In this document: positions 16,891 to 26,433 of the stretch, in pieces
Layout of the letters: the number at the start of each line of letters is the position of its first letter
How positions within the stretch are numbered: position 1 is the stretch's first letter
NCBI GenBank assembly: GCA_000733415.1
Contig: KL662191.1
Coordinates: 1,902,978-1,966,977, forward strand
Direction of reading: 5' to 3'
DNA from: [Leptolyngbya] sp. JSC-1
GTDB taxonomy: Bacteria > Cyanobacteriota > Cyanobacteriia > Elainellales > Elainellaceae
DNA: 64,000 bases
The notes under the pieces: generated by a model
Database searches by the model: none
Seen by the model: only the letters and a program-made list of their open reading frames with translations
Told to the model about the DNA's origin: nothing
Made by a program: the position numbers and the translations under genes

Positions 16891-17316
16891 TTGATGCCAT
16901 CTAAACAGTGCCAATCCATGTGAGTTCTCCGTAATTTTTCGGTGTCTGTAGAAAACTGTTGAGCCAAAACAGCATGAATACTTTATCTCCAGCCTGTGTA
17001 AAAAGCAGCAATTTTGAAAGAATGATAAAAGAGCCGTCAATTTCGTTACTTCATCCGAATTTTGATTGGCCTCTGGTGAATCTACCCTGAGGATTGGCAT
17101 CTCCTCTGTGACAGATTCGTAATGTGCCAGATGCACAACTGAGCCAAACTCCGGTTCAGGATAAGTTCTCAAACCTCACAATTGATAGGCTGTGCCAGAT
17201 TGAGGACTGTGCCAGATTAACAACCATCCCTATCAAAAACTCGCATACTGCATAAAGTAAGGGTCATCAAACATAAGTTTCCATAGCGGAAAAGATTTAC
17301 CTACCCAATACGACCA
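16891..17316. other. Wide spacer between permease and ATPase genes
   Basis: 426 bp without a recognisable gene. TGTGCCAGATT occurs twice close together (about 17191-17217), with a related copy near 17119. No gene, terminator or clear promoter was identified. Confidence 0.5.
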
Positions 17317-18117
17317 ATGACTGCTACGCCAATTAACTTCCAAATCAACCTAACAGAATCCCACACAGTCTTGAATCAGGGTGCTGATGCATCGGTTGAC
17401 TCGATTAAGGCCGGGGCCAGAGCCATTGTCGCCAGAGGGGTGGAAATGGTTTTCCAAAGTGGAACCCAGCGATTTCAGGCGCTCAAGAATATCGACCTCG
17501 ACGTATACCGGGGCGACATTCAGCTTCTGATGGGACCCTCCGGTTCCGGTAAAACTACATTGCTGTCAATTTTGGGAGGTATTCTGACCCCGACGGCAGG
17601 CAGCGTTTGTCTATTGGGGCAGGATCTGACTCGCATGTCACGTTCCCAGTTGGCTCGCTTTCGCTTGAAGAACATCGGCTTCATCTTCCAGGAATTTAAT
17701 TTGTTTCCGGCATTGACCGCCCTGGAAAATATCGTGGTAGCAATCGAAATGAAGGGCGTGAAGGGACGGGCGGCTCGACAAGAAGCGATGCGGCTGCTAG
17801 AGCAAGTGGAACTAGAAGGAAAAGCCAACAACCTGCCCCGCGACCTCTCCGGTGGTCAAAAGCAGCGAGTGGCGATTGCCCGCGCCTTAGCTGGCGATCC
17901 TCACTTCATCATGGCTGACGAGCCAACTGCCGCCCTCGATTCTCGCAGTGGTCAGGCGGTAGTGGCCCTATTGCGCCGTTTAGCAAAAGAGCAGGGCCGC
18001 ACGGTTGTGATGGTGACGCACGACTCGCGGATTGTCGAAGAAGCCGACCGGGTGGCTTATATCGAAGATGGCATGTTGCAATCGACGCGGTTAGGTGGTG
18101 CGCCTGTAGGAGCCTAG
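17317..18117 (+). CDS. DevA/LolD-type ABC transporter ATP-binding protein
   Basis: A 266-aa ATPase subunit with all motifs: Walker A GPSGSGKTT, Q-loop FIFQEFNLFPALT, signature LSGGQKQRVAIARAL, Walker B FIMADEP, and H-loop VMVTHD. An N-terminal extension of about 45 residues precedes the domain. It belongs to the MacB/LolD/DevA group and should energise the permease at 15649-16890. Its TAG stop shares the CTAG at 18114-18117 with the stop of the convergent epimerase gene. Confidence 0.92.
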   Translation: MTATPINFQINLTESHTVLNQGADASVDSIKAGARAIVARGVEMVFQSGTQRFQALKNIDLDVYRGDIQLLMGPSGSGKTTLLSILGGILTPTAGSVCLLGQDLTRMSRSQLARFRLKNIGFIFQEFNLFPALTALENIVVAIEMKGVKGRAARQEAMRLLEQVELEGKANNLPRDLSGGQKQRVAIARALAGDPHFIMADEPTAALDSRSGQAVVALLRRLAKEQGRTVVMVTHDSRIVEEADRVAYIEDGMLQSTRLGGAPVGA

Positions 18118-19085
18118 GCTCCTTCCAAAACCCCGCTTACCACATCGCGCAGGGTTTGCTCCACCGATCGGGGCTGCCAGCCCAATTCATTCCGGGCCTT
18201 GTTGCCGCTGACGCGAACACAGCGATCATACACATAGTGCACCCGCTCGCGACTGAGGGGCGGCTGCCAGGAAAACAGGCGTCCAATTGGATCGAGAAGA
18301 CTACCAGCTAGGCGCACCAGTGGTTCGGGCACTTCCTTCGGCACGGGTATGCCGGTCTCTCGACTGAGAAATTCAAACATTTCTCGCGTGCTCATATCGC
18401 CGGCAGAAATGATGTAGTGCGCTCCAGGGTTGGCCTTTTCCGCGACCAACAGCATTGCTTCGACCAAATCATCGACATGCACAATCCCGGTAATGCGTTT
18501 GCCGCCCGCCCAGAGCTTTAATCGACCTTTCAGAAAGGTTTTCAGCACCGGGCCAAAATGGGGATCATCGGGGCCAAAAATTCCCGACGGCATTACACTC
18601 ACCACTGGCAGGCCATCAGCCGCAAACTGATCCACCAATTGCTGGGCTTTATATTTAGTTGAATCGTAGGCCGAGGAGAAGTCTTTTTGCTGCCGCTGGA
18701 AGGACTCGTCCACAACCCGCCCCTGGGTGTCGCCATAGACGCCAATCGTGCTGCAATACACCATTTTGCGAATCCCGGCTGCTTTGGCTGCTTCTAGCAC
18801 CTGCCGAGTGCCCTCCACATTCACCCGTTCCATTAGTGCTGCATCGACTAGGCCCAATTCCACATAAGCCGCCGTATGAAACACCCAATCTACATCGGTT
18901 ATCGCAGTTTCTAGAGCCTGTTGATCGGTAATGTCGCCGTAAACCAACTGAGCGTTAGTGCCCGCCAATCGCGACAAGTCACTCGATTTTCTCACCAGCG
19001 CCACTACCGTATCGCCTCGCTGTTCCAACCGTTTGACCAGATGGGAGCCAGTAAAACCATTTGCGCCTGTTACAAGTGCTTTCAT
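18114..19085 (-). CDS. NAD-dependent epimerase/dehydratase (extended SDR)
   Basis: A 323-aa Rossmann-fold enzyme. GANGFTGSHLVKRL is the N-terminal NAD(P)-binding motif and YDSTKYKAQQ the catalytic YxxxK. It resembles hopanoid-associated sugar epimerases (HpnA-like) and dihydroflavonol-reductase-like SDRs. The substrate is probably a nucleotide sugar or an isoprenoid, but neighbours give no pathway clue. It is convergent with the ABC ATPase gene by a 4-bp overlap. Confidence 0.85.
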   Translation of the reverse strand: MKALVTGANGFTGSHLVKRLEQRGDTVVALVRKSSDLSRLAGTNAQLVYGDITDQQALETAITDVDWVFHTAAYVELGLVDAALMERVNVEGTRQVLEAAKAAGIRKMVYCSTIGVYGDTQGRVVDESFQRQQKDFSSAYDSTKYKAQQLVDQFAADGLPVVSVMPSGIFGPDDPHFGPVLKTFLKGRLKLWAGGKRITGIVHVDDLVEAMLLVAEKANPGAHYIISAGDMSTREMFEFLSRETGIPVPKEVPEPLVRLAGSLLDPIGRLFSWQPPLSRERVHYVYDRCVRVSGNKARNELGWQPRSVEQTLRDVVSGVLEGA

Positions 19086-19505
19086 AGGCAGTTTTGACAG
19101 TTTTGAGTTTTGGTGGCGGAACCTGTGCCCAGCACGTAGTTCTTTAGCTTAAGCAGATCGAACATGAATTCGTTTTGATGACTAGACTGATGACTAGACT
19201 TAGGTTCATTCGCGCAGCGTGTGCATTGCACAATTCCCCTAAACCCCAGCGGGGATGCGCCTTAGAATAAGGGAGACTTCCAACCACGGCTGGCTTGGTC
19301 CCCCCCCCTTTTTGTATTTTGTAAGGGGGGCGTAGGGGGGGATCTCAACAGGATTTGCGATCTACTGAGCTTGCTTTTGCGTGAGTCCGCAACCGAATGT
19401 ATAGCATCTACAAACGCCTCGCTGTTTGAGTTACTCGCTGTTTGAGTTACAAGTTGCGGGCAAGATACATGCACCCTAATTACTTCAATTACTTCAACTT
19501 AAAAC
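19086..19505. other. Non-coding spacer with C/G hairpin and 16-bp duplication
   Basis: 420 bp. CCCCCCTT (19303-19310) and AAGGGGGG (19323-19330) form a perfect stem around a 12-nt AT-rich loop, typical of cyanobacterial dispersed repeat remnants. CTCGCTGTTTGAGTTA occurs twice in tandem (19418-19433, 19434-19449), and GATGACTAGACT twice near 19177-19200. No gene is seen. Confidence 0.65.
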
Positions 19506-20645
19506 TCAAACCTGCTTTTCATAGATTCGGTAAGTCTTATAAATCGTTCCGCCTGCGGCTTCGACTAGTTTCCGCGAGGCTGAGTTGCTTTCAAACACAT
19601 GCCCTAGTTCGGCGCGCTTATAGGGTTTACCTTTTTTGATGCCGCCCTGCATACCCAGGTAGATCAGGGCCAAGGGAACCATTTTACGGCGATATTCCGG
19701 CAGCGAACAAAATAGCACCACCCGCCCTTGGTCGATTTGACGCTGATACCAGAGGAACTTGAGCGTACCCCACAGATCCAGCTTGCCGCCCACATGCTTA
19801 AGCGGAATATTGAGGTCAGGTAGTCCCATCCAGTAGCCCACCATTTGGCCGTTGTGCTCGGCAATCGGAAACACATCGGGGTCAAGCAAGCTCTGCATTG
19901 AGCGGGCCTCTTCCAGGAACTCTTCCTCGGTGCGCGGCGTGGCACTGTAGTTGTTGGCAAACATCTGGGTAGTGAGCCGATAGATCTGGCGGGCGTCTGC
20001 CTCAAACCCTTCTCCCTTGGCTCGCACCGGACGGAAAGTTACCCCTGCTTTGCAGGCGATCCGATAGGCTTTTTCAAATTCTGCGGGTAGGGTAGTCGTG
20101 AGCGGGAAGTTGTAGGAATAGGCATCCTGAGCTTTCTGCCAGCCGGCTTGCTCAACAAACTGAGGATAGTAGGGCGGATTGTAGGGCATCAGCACCATTG
20201 GCGGCGTATCGAAGCCATCCACCAAAAACAAACAGCCATTGTGGGTCGAGAGGTTGATTGGGCCGCGCACTAGCGTCATGCCCTGGTCTCGCAGCCAATC
20301 ACAGGCGGCTTCTAGCAGAGCTTGCGCCACGCTAAAGTCATCAATGCACTCAAAGTAGCCGAATAAGCCGACCTTTTGGCCTTCCCGTTCGATTAGCCGA
20401 TCGTTGACGGCGGCCACAATTCGCCCAACTGCCTCTTGGTCGCGCCAAGCCAAAAATCGCTGCAACCGGCCATATTCAAAAAATGGATTATCGGCAGCAA
20501 ACGTTTTAGCGACGCTGCTACGCAATGGCGGCACCCAGTTGGGGTCGTTGGCATAGACCCGATTCGGCAAATCGAGAAACCGATCGGCATCTTCGGGTGT
20601 ATTTACAGCACGAATTTCAACGGCTGATGGGGAAACAGTGACCAT
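19506..20645 (-). CDS. GNAT-superfamily N-acetyltransferase-like protein
   Basis: A 379-aa conserved protein with acyl-CoA acyltransferase-like folds at both ends. Recognisable stretches are RFLDLPNRVYANDPNWVPPL, VGRIVAAVNDR (GNAT core) and RGPINLSTHNGCLFLVDGF. It is larger than a single GNAT domain and matches the double-domain family found next to lipid genes. It starts 13 bp after fabF ends, in the acpP-fabF order, so it is probably co-transcribed and may act on an acyl-ACP or acyl-CoA (inference). Its true acceptor is unknown. Confidence 0.75.
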   Translation of the reverse strand: MVTVSPSAVEIRAVNTPEDADRFLDLPNRVYANDPNWVPPLRSSVAKTFAADNPFFEYGRLQRFLAWRDQEAVGRIVAAVNDRLIEREGQKVGLFGYFECIDDFSVAQALLEAACDWLRDQGMTLVRGPINLSTHNGCLFLVDGFDTPPMVLMPYNPPYYPQFVEQAGWQKAQDAYSYNFPLTTTLPAEFEKAYRIACKAGVTFRPVRAKGEGFEADARQIYRLTTQMFANNYSATPRTEEEFLEEARSMQSLLDPDVFPIAEHNGQMVGYWMGLPDLNIPLKHVGGKLDLWGTLKFLWYQRQIDQGRVVLFCSLPEYRRKMVPLALIYLGMQGGIKKGKPYKRAELGHVFESNSASRKLVEAAGGTIYKTYRIYEKQV

Positions 20646-20658
20646 AGGGGAGCCAGGG

Positions 20659-21909
20659 TTAGCGGTACTTTTTGAACACCAGCGTTACATTATGACCGCC
20701 AAACCCAAATGAGTTGGATAGCGCCACTTCGACCGGCTGCTTGCGGCTCTGGTTGGGGACATAGTCCAAATCACAGGCTGGATCGGGATTTTCCAGGTTA
20801 ATCGTGGGCGGGACTTGGTCATTGGCAACCGCCATTGCTGTCGCCACGGCTTCGATACCACCTGAACCTCCCAGCAAATGGCCGGTCATCGATTTGGTGG
20901 AGCTGATCGCCACCTTGTAAGCAGGATCGCCTAAAGCCGTTTTGATCGCCGTGGTTTCGGTTGAGTCGTTAGCCGGGGTACTGGTGCCGTGGGCGTTGAT
21001 ATAGCTGACTTGTTCAGGACTAACACCCGCATCCTTCAAGGCCAACTGAATCGCTCTGGCGGCCCCTTCCCCACCCGGAACTGGAGAGGTCATATGATAG
21101 GCATCGCAGGTCATGCCGTAGCCGATAATTTCAGCGTAGATTTTGGCACCTCGACTCAGGGCATGCTCCAGTTCTTCCAGAATCAATATGCCAGCACCTT
21201 CTCCCATCACAAAGCCATCGCGGTTGATGTCAAAGGGACGGCAGGCATGGGCCGGATCGTCATTGCGAGTCGAGAGGGCCTTACAGGCGGCAAATCCAGC
21301 CAATGACAAGGGCGTCACCGCTGCTTCAGTTCCGCCACAAATCATGGCCTGAGCATAGCCCCGCTGCACCAACCGGAAAGCATCGCCAATCGCGTTGGAA
21401 CCTGCTGCACAGGCGGTTACGGTACAGTTATTGGGACCTTTAGCACCAGTGTGAATCGCCGTTAGACCCGCTGCCATGTTGGCAATCATCATCGGCACCA
21501 TGAAGGGGCTACAGCGATCTGGGCCGCGATTCAGGTAGATCTCCTGCTGCTCTTCCATTACTTTGAGGCCGCCAATTCCCGTACCAATCACCACCCCTAC
21601 TTGCTCAGCGTTCAGATCATTGATTACGAATCCGGCATCAGCCAAGGCTTGCTTACTGGCAGACACCCCGAACTGCGCGAACCGATCCATCCGCTTGGCT
21701 TCTTTGCGCTCTAGATACAGATGAGGATCAAAATTCTTTACCTCACCAGCAATGCGGCAATCGTGCTTAGACGGGTCAAATAAGGTAATTTCAGCGATCC
21801 CGTTGCGACCGCTGATTAGTCCTTCCCAGTATTCGGCCAGGGTATTGCCAATTGGCGTGATTGCACCCAGCCCAGTAACAACAACCCGCTTTAACTCAGA
21901 ACTTGTCAT
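20659..21909 (-). CDS. fabF: Beta-ketoacyl-ACP synthase II
   Basis: Condensing enzyme of type II fatty-acid synthesis, extending acyl-ACP with malonyl-ACP. At 416 aa it has the family length and the complete Cys-His-His triad: nucleophile Cys in VTACAAGSNAIGDAF, His in NAHGTSTPANDSTET, His in STKSMTGHLLGGSGG. The N-terminus VVVTGLGAITPIGNT is canonical. It lies 161 bp downstream of acpP, the standard bacterial acpP-fabF order, and is followed after 13 bp by a GNAT-like gene. Confidence 0.96.
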   Translation of the reverse strand: MTSSELKRVVVTGLGAITPIGNTLAEYWEGLISGRNGIAEITLFDPSKHDCRIAGEVKNFDPHLYLERKEAKRMDRFAQFGVSASKQALADAGFVINDLNAEQVGVVIGTGIGGLKVMEEQQEIYLNRGPDRCSPFMVPMMIANMAAGLTAIHTGAKGPNNCTVTACAAGSNAIGDAFRLVQRGYAQAMICGGTEAAVTPLSLAGFAACKALSTRNDDPAHACRPFDINRDGFVMGEGAGILILEELEHALSRGAKIYAEIIGYGMTCDAYHMTSPVPGGEGAARAIQLALKDAGVSPEQVSYINAHGTSTPANDSTETTAIKTALGDPAYKVAISSTKSMTGHLLGGSGGIEAVATAMAVANDQVPPTINLENPDPACDLDYVPNQSRKQPVEVALSNSFGFGGHNVTLVFKKYR

Positions 21910-22070
21910 GACGGCTTTCTAGGGTTTCGCACCCGGAACAATAGCGAAGATGTCAAATCAATGTTAAACAGGGACTAGGACGAGAAAGCCTATTCGGAAA
22001 GCGTTGGAGATTGCATTGTCGAAAAGCTATCTCAGTCTCTAATCCCTCATATCTAACCGCTGATGATAGG

Positions 22071-22316
22071 CTAGGCAGCTACCTTGTCTTGGATGTAGTC
22101 CACTGCTGCCTGAACCGTGGCAATGCCCTCCGCTGCTTCATCTGGAATTTCGATGTCAAATTCTTCTTCTAGCGCCATTACCAATTCCACCGTATCCAGG
22201 GAATCTGCGCCCAAGTCGTTGGCGAAACTAGCTTCTGGCTTCACCTCGTTGGGGTCAACGCTCAACTGCTCCGCCACAATTTTCTTAACCCGATCGTAAA
22301 TCTCTTCTTGACTCAT
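22071..22316 (-). CDS. acpP: Acyl carrier protein
   Basis: An 81-aa acidic four-helix carrier of acyl chains. The phosphopantetheine attachment serine is in GADSLDTVELVMALEEEF. Length and the EEIYDRVKKIVAEQL opening are typical. It is the first gene of the acpP-fabF cluster. ATG 22316 is the only sensible start. Confidence 0.97.
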   Translation of the reverse strand: MSQEEIYDRVKKIVAEQLSVDPNEVKPEASFANDLGADSLDTVELVMALEEEFDIEIPDEAAEGIATVQAAVDYIQDKVAA

Positions 22317-22628
22317 ACCAGTTTTTTCCTACACCTCGATGCAGCAGCTATCTATATAAGCACAAAATCCCAATTAACGCTTCAGCTCAAACCAGATGTA
22401 TCGAACCGTGTCGAGCACTGAACCTGTTGGCAAATTGTTCAATTGGGCATCTCTTCATCTTACTGCAAAGCGAGATCGGATTGACGGTAAGAAAATAAGA
22501 CGATAGGCAAAAACGCTTAGATTCATGAGTCAGCTTAAAGCAATGCATAGCTCAACCCACAACGGCTTGAAATGCAAGGAATCGAGCCGTTAGGCTTGGC
22601 ATAGGTCGGATGACAGAAGGTGGTCACA
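22317..22628. other. Spacer upstream of acpP and the Uma2 pseudogene
   Basis: 312 bp between divergent acpP and the Uma2 remnant. It must contain the acpP promoter. I could not identify -10/-35 elements or an operator with confidence. Confidence 0.5.
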
Positions 22629-23254
22629 ATGCGAACCAGAACCAAACAATGGACCATCAACGACTACCACCGCATGATTGAAACCGGAATCTTGAGAGCG
22701 ATCGATCGGGTGGAGCTACTGGATGGACAAATGATCGAAATGAATCCCAACTGCCTCCCCATGCCGCCACGACGCCACGGGCCTTTCACTATCTCGATCG
22801 CTGGTTAGAAACGGTTGCCTATGCTCGGATGCAATTACCCGTAACGCTCAGCCCCAAATCAGAACCAGAGCCAGACATCGCAGTGGTTCGGATCGACCCA
22901 AACGAATACGGAGATCGCCATCCTGGGCCGGAGGAGATTTTTTTGATTATTGAAGTTTTGATTATTGAAGTTTTGATTATTGAAGTTTTGATTATTGAAG
23001 TTTTGATTATTGAAGTGGCTGACTCTCCTTGCTCAGCGATCGGCAGCAGAAAGCTTTGATTTACGCGAAAGCTGGCATTGTAGACTCCTGGATTTTGCAT
23101 GTAAATACTCAACAGGTTTATGTTTTTCGTGAACCTGCTGAAAATGGTTACCAGCAACAAGTGACGCTAGGCCAACATCAGCTCAGCGCCTGTGGCCTTC
23201 CCCGATATCGCCATTCCACTCAATCAACTTTTCCTGCCGCCTGCTTATATCTAA
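22629..23254 (+). pseudogene. Uma2-family (DUF820) nuclease-fold gene, multiply frameshifted
   Basis: Uma2 proteins are PD-(D/E)XK-fold proteins abundant in cyanobacteria. Pieces of one about 190-aa family member appear in successive frames: the N-terminus (WTINDYHRMIETGILRAIDRVELLDGQMIEMNP) in the first, PEPDIAVVR and the EIFLIIEV catalytic strand in a second, LSDRQQKALIYAKAGIVDSW in a third, and VAFPDIAIPLNQLFLPPAYI in a fourth segment. At least three shifts are needed: near 22745-22762, near 23025 (ADS(S)LL region) and near 23190. In addition the IIEVL motif is repeated five times by a 15-bp tandem expansion. The TAA at 23252-23254 overlaps the stop of the convergent permease gene. Confidence 0.88.
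22945..23016 (+). repeat. 15-bp tandem repeat inside the Uma2 remnant
   Basis: GATTATTGAAGTTTT is present four times exactly (22945-23004), with a fifth partial unit to 23016. It encodes repeated LIIEV without breaking the frame. Normal Uma2 proteins have this strand once, so the extra copies are an insertion of about 60 bp. Confidence 0.95.
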
Positions 23255-24333
23255 TTCATCTCCGAAAGTTTAATTCTAGGATCTACTGCCTTTAGCGCCA
23301 AATCAGCCAACAAATTGCCCAGGATCAGCATCACCGCCCCCATCATCAGGCTTGCCATCACCAAATAGAGGTCTTGTGCCTGCACTGCTTGCAGAATCAA
23401 CCGTCCTAGCCCCGGCCAGTTGAAATAGTACTCGGTAATAAACGCCCCGCTGAGCAGACTGGCAAACTCAAATCCCAACAGCGTAATCAGGGGATTGACC
23501 GCATTTCGCAGCGCGTGGACATAGATGACCCGATTTTCCGGCAGCCCCTTGGCGCGAGCGGTTTGAATGTAATCTTGCCGCAGCACATCCAGCAGTTCAC
23601 CGCGTGTAATCCGCTGCAATCCGGCGAACCCCGTAATGCTGAGGGCTAATGTCGGCAGAATCATGTGCCAGAGGATATCGACAATTTTGCCAAACCAGGT
23701 GAGGTCGGCATGATCGATACTGGTCATCCCACCTACCGGAAACAGCGGTGACGTAAGCTGGGCAAAAAACAGCAGCAGCAAGCCTGTAATCAGGGTTGGG
23801 AAACCCTGCCCCAAATAGCTAATTACCCGCAGAAATCGGTCGATGGCTTTGTTTTGATGCACGGCTCCCAGAATGCCAAGGGGAATGGCAATCGCCCAGG
23901 TGACAATCAGCGAAGCCACCGACAGCAGCAGTGTCGCCGGTACCCGCTCCCACAGCAGGGCGGTCACAGGTCGCTGGGCATAGGCAAAACTGACGCCAAA
24001 GTCTCCCTTTGTCACCACCTGCCGCAACCAGAGAAAATACTGCTCGATGATTGGTTTATCTAAGCCAAACTGAGTTTGCAGCCGTTTGATCGTCTCCTCT
24101 GAAATCTGAGGATTCTGGCGCAAGTTATCGAGGTAATCCCCTGGAGCAAGCTGAATAATAAAAAAGCTGAGGGCCGAGGCTAAAAGCAGCGTCAACAAAG
24201 CCTGAGCTAGCCGTTTGACGATATAGCTAAAGGTGTCGCTAGTGATCCATTCAACCAGTCTGCTGGTCAACGCTTGAAAACGCTGCTGCACTGACAAATC
24301 TGGCGTAGAAGTCATAGGCGCAATCGGAAGCAA
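23251..24333 (-). CDS. ABC transporter permease, DppB/OppB family
   Basis: Inner-membrane permease of a peptide, nickel or oligosaccharide importer. At 360 aa it has an N-terminal extension (about 1-35) before the first membrane helix (RLAQALLTLLLASALSFFII). The family motif region ARAKGLPENRVIYVHALRNA is the EAA loop contacting the ATPase, and GAFITEYYFNWPGLGRLI is characteristic of DppB. Partner genes (second permease, ATPases, binding protein) are not adjacent; apt lies 49 bp upstream on the same strand. The substrate is unknown. Confidence 0.9.
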   Translation of the reverse strand: MLPIAPMTSTPDLSVQQRFQALTSRLVEWITSDTFSYIVKRLAQALLTLLLASALSFFIIQLAPGDYLDNLRQNPQISEETIKRLQTQFGLDKPIIEQYFLWLRQVVTKGDFGVSFAYAQRPVTALLWERVPATLLLSVASLIVTWAIAIPLGILGAVHQNKAIDRFLRVISYLGQGFPTLITGLLLLFFAQLTSPLFPVGGMTSIDHADLTWFGKIVDILWHMILPTLALSITGFAGLQRITRGELLDVLRQDYIQTARAKGLPENRVIYVHALRNAVNPLITLLGFEFASLLSGAFITEYYFNWPGLGRLILQAVQAQDLYLVMASLMMGAVMLILGNLLADLALKAVDPRIKLSEMN

Positions 24334-24382
24334 CAGTTGACTGGAACAGACTGGTATTGGGAAAATTCGGTGGAAGTTTACC

Positions 24383-24895
24383 TTAGTACTGGACCAGGGT
24401 AATCACCGGCAGATCGGGCAGCGCTTTGCGGCCTTCTAACCCGGTTAGTTCGATGATAAAGCCGAATCCGACTAACTCACAGCCCGTTTGTTCTACCAGT
24501 TTAGCGGTAGCAGCAGCCGTACCACCTGTAGCAATCAAATCGTCCACAATCAAAGCCCGACAGCCGGGATGGAGCGCGTCCTGATGCATTTCCAGCCGAT
24601 CGGTGCCATATTCCAACTCATATTCCGCCGCATGCACTGCAGCCGGTAGTTTGCCTGGTTTGCGCACCGGCACAAAACCAACATTCAGTTTGTAGGCCAG
24701 AGGTGCCCCAAAAATAAAGCCGCGAGATTCCATCCCAATGATGTAATTAGGGGCTAGATCGCTGCATTTTTCGGCCATGCTATCGATGGTGTAGCGTAGC
24801 CCTTCTGGATCGCGCAGTAGGGTCGTAATATCTCGAAACAGAATGCCAGGTTTGGGAAAATCAGGAATTTCGCGAATTAGAGCCTTTAAGTCCAT
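24383..24895 (-). CDS. apt: Adenine phosphoribosyltransferase
   Basis: Salvages adenine to AMP using PRPP. At 170 aa it is the standard length. It has DLKALIREIPDFPKPGILFRD at the N-terminus, GMESRGFIFGAPLA and the PRPP-binding loop ALIVDDLIATGGTAAA. It lies upstream of the OppB-like permease and may be co-transcribed with it, although the functions are not obviously linked. Confidence 0.96.
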   Translation of the reverse strand: MDLKALIREIPDFPKPGILFRDITTLLRDPEGLRYTIDSMAEKCSDLAPNYIIGMESRGFIFGAPLAYKLNVGFVPVRKPGKLPAAVHAAEYELEYGTDRLEMHQDALHPGCRALIVDDLIATGGTAAATAKLVEQTGCELVGFGFIIELTGLEGRKALPDLPVITLVQY

Positions 24896-25060
24896 AGCAG
24901 GGGAGTTGACAGGGGTAGCAATGTCCTAGTCATCCTATCAGGTTTGTCTAGTGGTTCGCCTACGGCTCACGCGCTTTCCTTCCCCCCCCCCCGCTTGTTG
25001 CTTGCTTCCCGCAGGGTGGGTGGGGGCAGACGCTTTAACGTTCTGGCCTGCTTGTAGCCG

Positions 25061-26263
25061 CTAATCTTTGATACCAGAGAAGTTTTCAAACCAGCCGCGC
25101 CGTTTGAAGTACAGCACAAGTGCCAGCGTAATCCCCAGCATCAGCAATAAACAGGCCGGATAGCCCCAATACCATTCCAGCTCCGGCATATTCCAGGGAG
25201 AGGAATCTGGGTTGAAGTTCATGCCATAGAGTCCGGCAACAAAAGTAAGAGGAATAAAAATAGTCGAAACAATCGTCAGAGTCTTCATGACCTCGTTCAT
25301 GCGGTTGCCCACCGAGGAAACATACACATCCATCAAGCTAGATGCCACTTCCCGATAGGTTTCCACCATATCAATCACCTGCACCGTATGGTCGTAACAG
25401 TCGCGTAGATAGACCCGCACTTCGTCGCTGATCAAATCATGGCAATCGCGAATCAGGCTGTTAATCGCATCGCGCTGCGGCCAGATCGCCCGCCGTAGGG
25501 CTAACAGCTCGCGCCGGATGCGGTGGATTTTTTCCAAACTCTGGTGCGTCGGACTTTCGACCACTTCGTTTTCCAGTTCTTCCAGCGCTTCACCATATTC
25601 TTCTAAAACTGGGAAGAATCCGTCAATAATGGCATCAATCAAGGCATAGGCTAGATAATCTGCTCCATGCTGCCGAATCGTGCCCTTGGCGAGCCGAATT
25701 CGTTCCCGCACTGGGCCAAAGCAATCATAATCCGGCTCTTCCTGTACGGTGAGCAAATAATGTCTGCCCAAAATCAGGCTGACCTGTTCGGCCACAAATC
25801 CACGCCCGTTTTCCTTTGGAGTTACCATGCGGGCAATCAACAACACCTGATCGCCGTATTCATCAATTTTGGGGCGCTGGGGTACATTCACCACGTCTTC
25901 TAGCATCAGCGGATGCAAGTCAAACACCTCCCCAATCCGCCGCAACACATCCTCGTTGCCCAACCCCTGCACATCCACCCAGGAAACGGAGACCGAATCG
26001 AGGTAGGGAGTGCAATCTTCTGGCTGATCGATCTTGACCCGAACCGCTTTGCTGGAATCGTAATCAATCAAGAAAATTACCGGCGGCGAGGCATCTGCTT
26101 CGATACTGAGGGTGCCAGGAATACTGCCCGGTTCATCCGAGAAATACTCGAAGTATTCGTCTTCCTCTTCGGGTTCGGTGTTGATGAACGGCAATTTTTG
26201 CAGGGACAGTCCAGCTAGGGGCGTATCCCCATTCGGGACAGTACGGGAAGGTCGGTTGGTCAT
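25061..26263 (-). CDS. corA: CorA-type magnesium/cobalt transporter
   Basis: Pentameric divalent-cation channel. The 400-aa protein has a long acidic cytoplasmic N-terminal domain, a helical stalk (about 200-330) and two C-terminal membrane helices (about 335-358 and 366-388). The signature YGMNF lies in AGLYGMNFNPDSSPW at the end of the first helix, and the Lys/Arg-rich C-terminus (FKRRGWFENF) follows. The N-terminal acidic region (EPEEEDEYFEYFSDEPG) is longer than in E. coli CorA. It is transcribed divergently from dxr. Confidence 0.93.
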   Translation of the reverse strand: MTNRPSRTVPNGDTPLAGLSLQKLPFINTEPEEEDEYFEYFSDEPGSIPGTLSIEADASPPVIFLIDYDSSKAVRVKIDQPEDCTPYLDSVSVSWVDVQGLGNEDVLRRIGEVFDLHPLMLEDVVNVPQRPKIDEYGDQVLLIARMVTPKENGRGFVAEQVSLILGRHYLLTVQEEPDYDCFGPVRERIRLAKGTIRQHGADYLAYALIDAIIDGFFPVLEEYGEALEELENEVVESPTHQSLEKIHRIRRELLALRRAIWPQRDAINSLIRDCHDLISDEVRVYLRDCYDHTVQVIDMVETYREVASSLMDVYVSSVGNRMNEVMKTLTIVSTIFIPLTFVAGLYGMNFNPDSSPWNMPELEWYWGYPACLLLMLGITLALVLYFKRRGWFENFSGIKD

Positions 26264-26433
26264 GGCTTGACTCGGATGCTTGGTATTAGCTCGACATGGA
26301 AGAGGGTTAGCGTGATTGTACTCAATTCATGCCATCAACAGGTTAATCAACCAACCACGTCATTTTTGATCCCCAGGCATTTTATAGTGGAATTGCTGCG
26401 AATGGTCGGCAAGACGCTTGAGGTATCAAAGTT

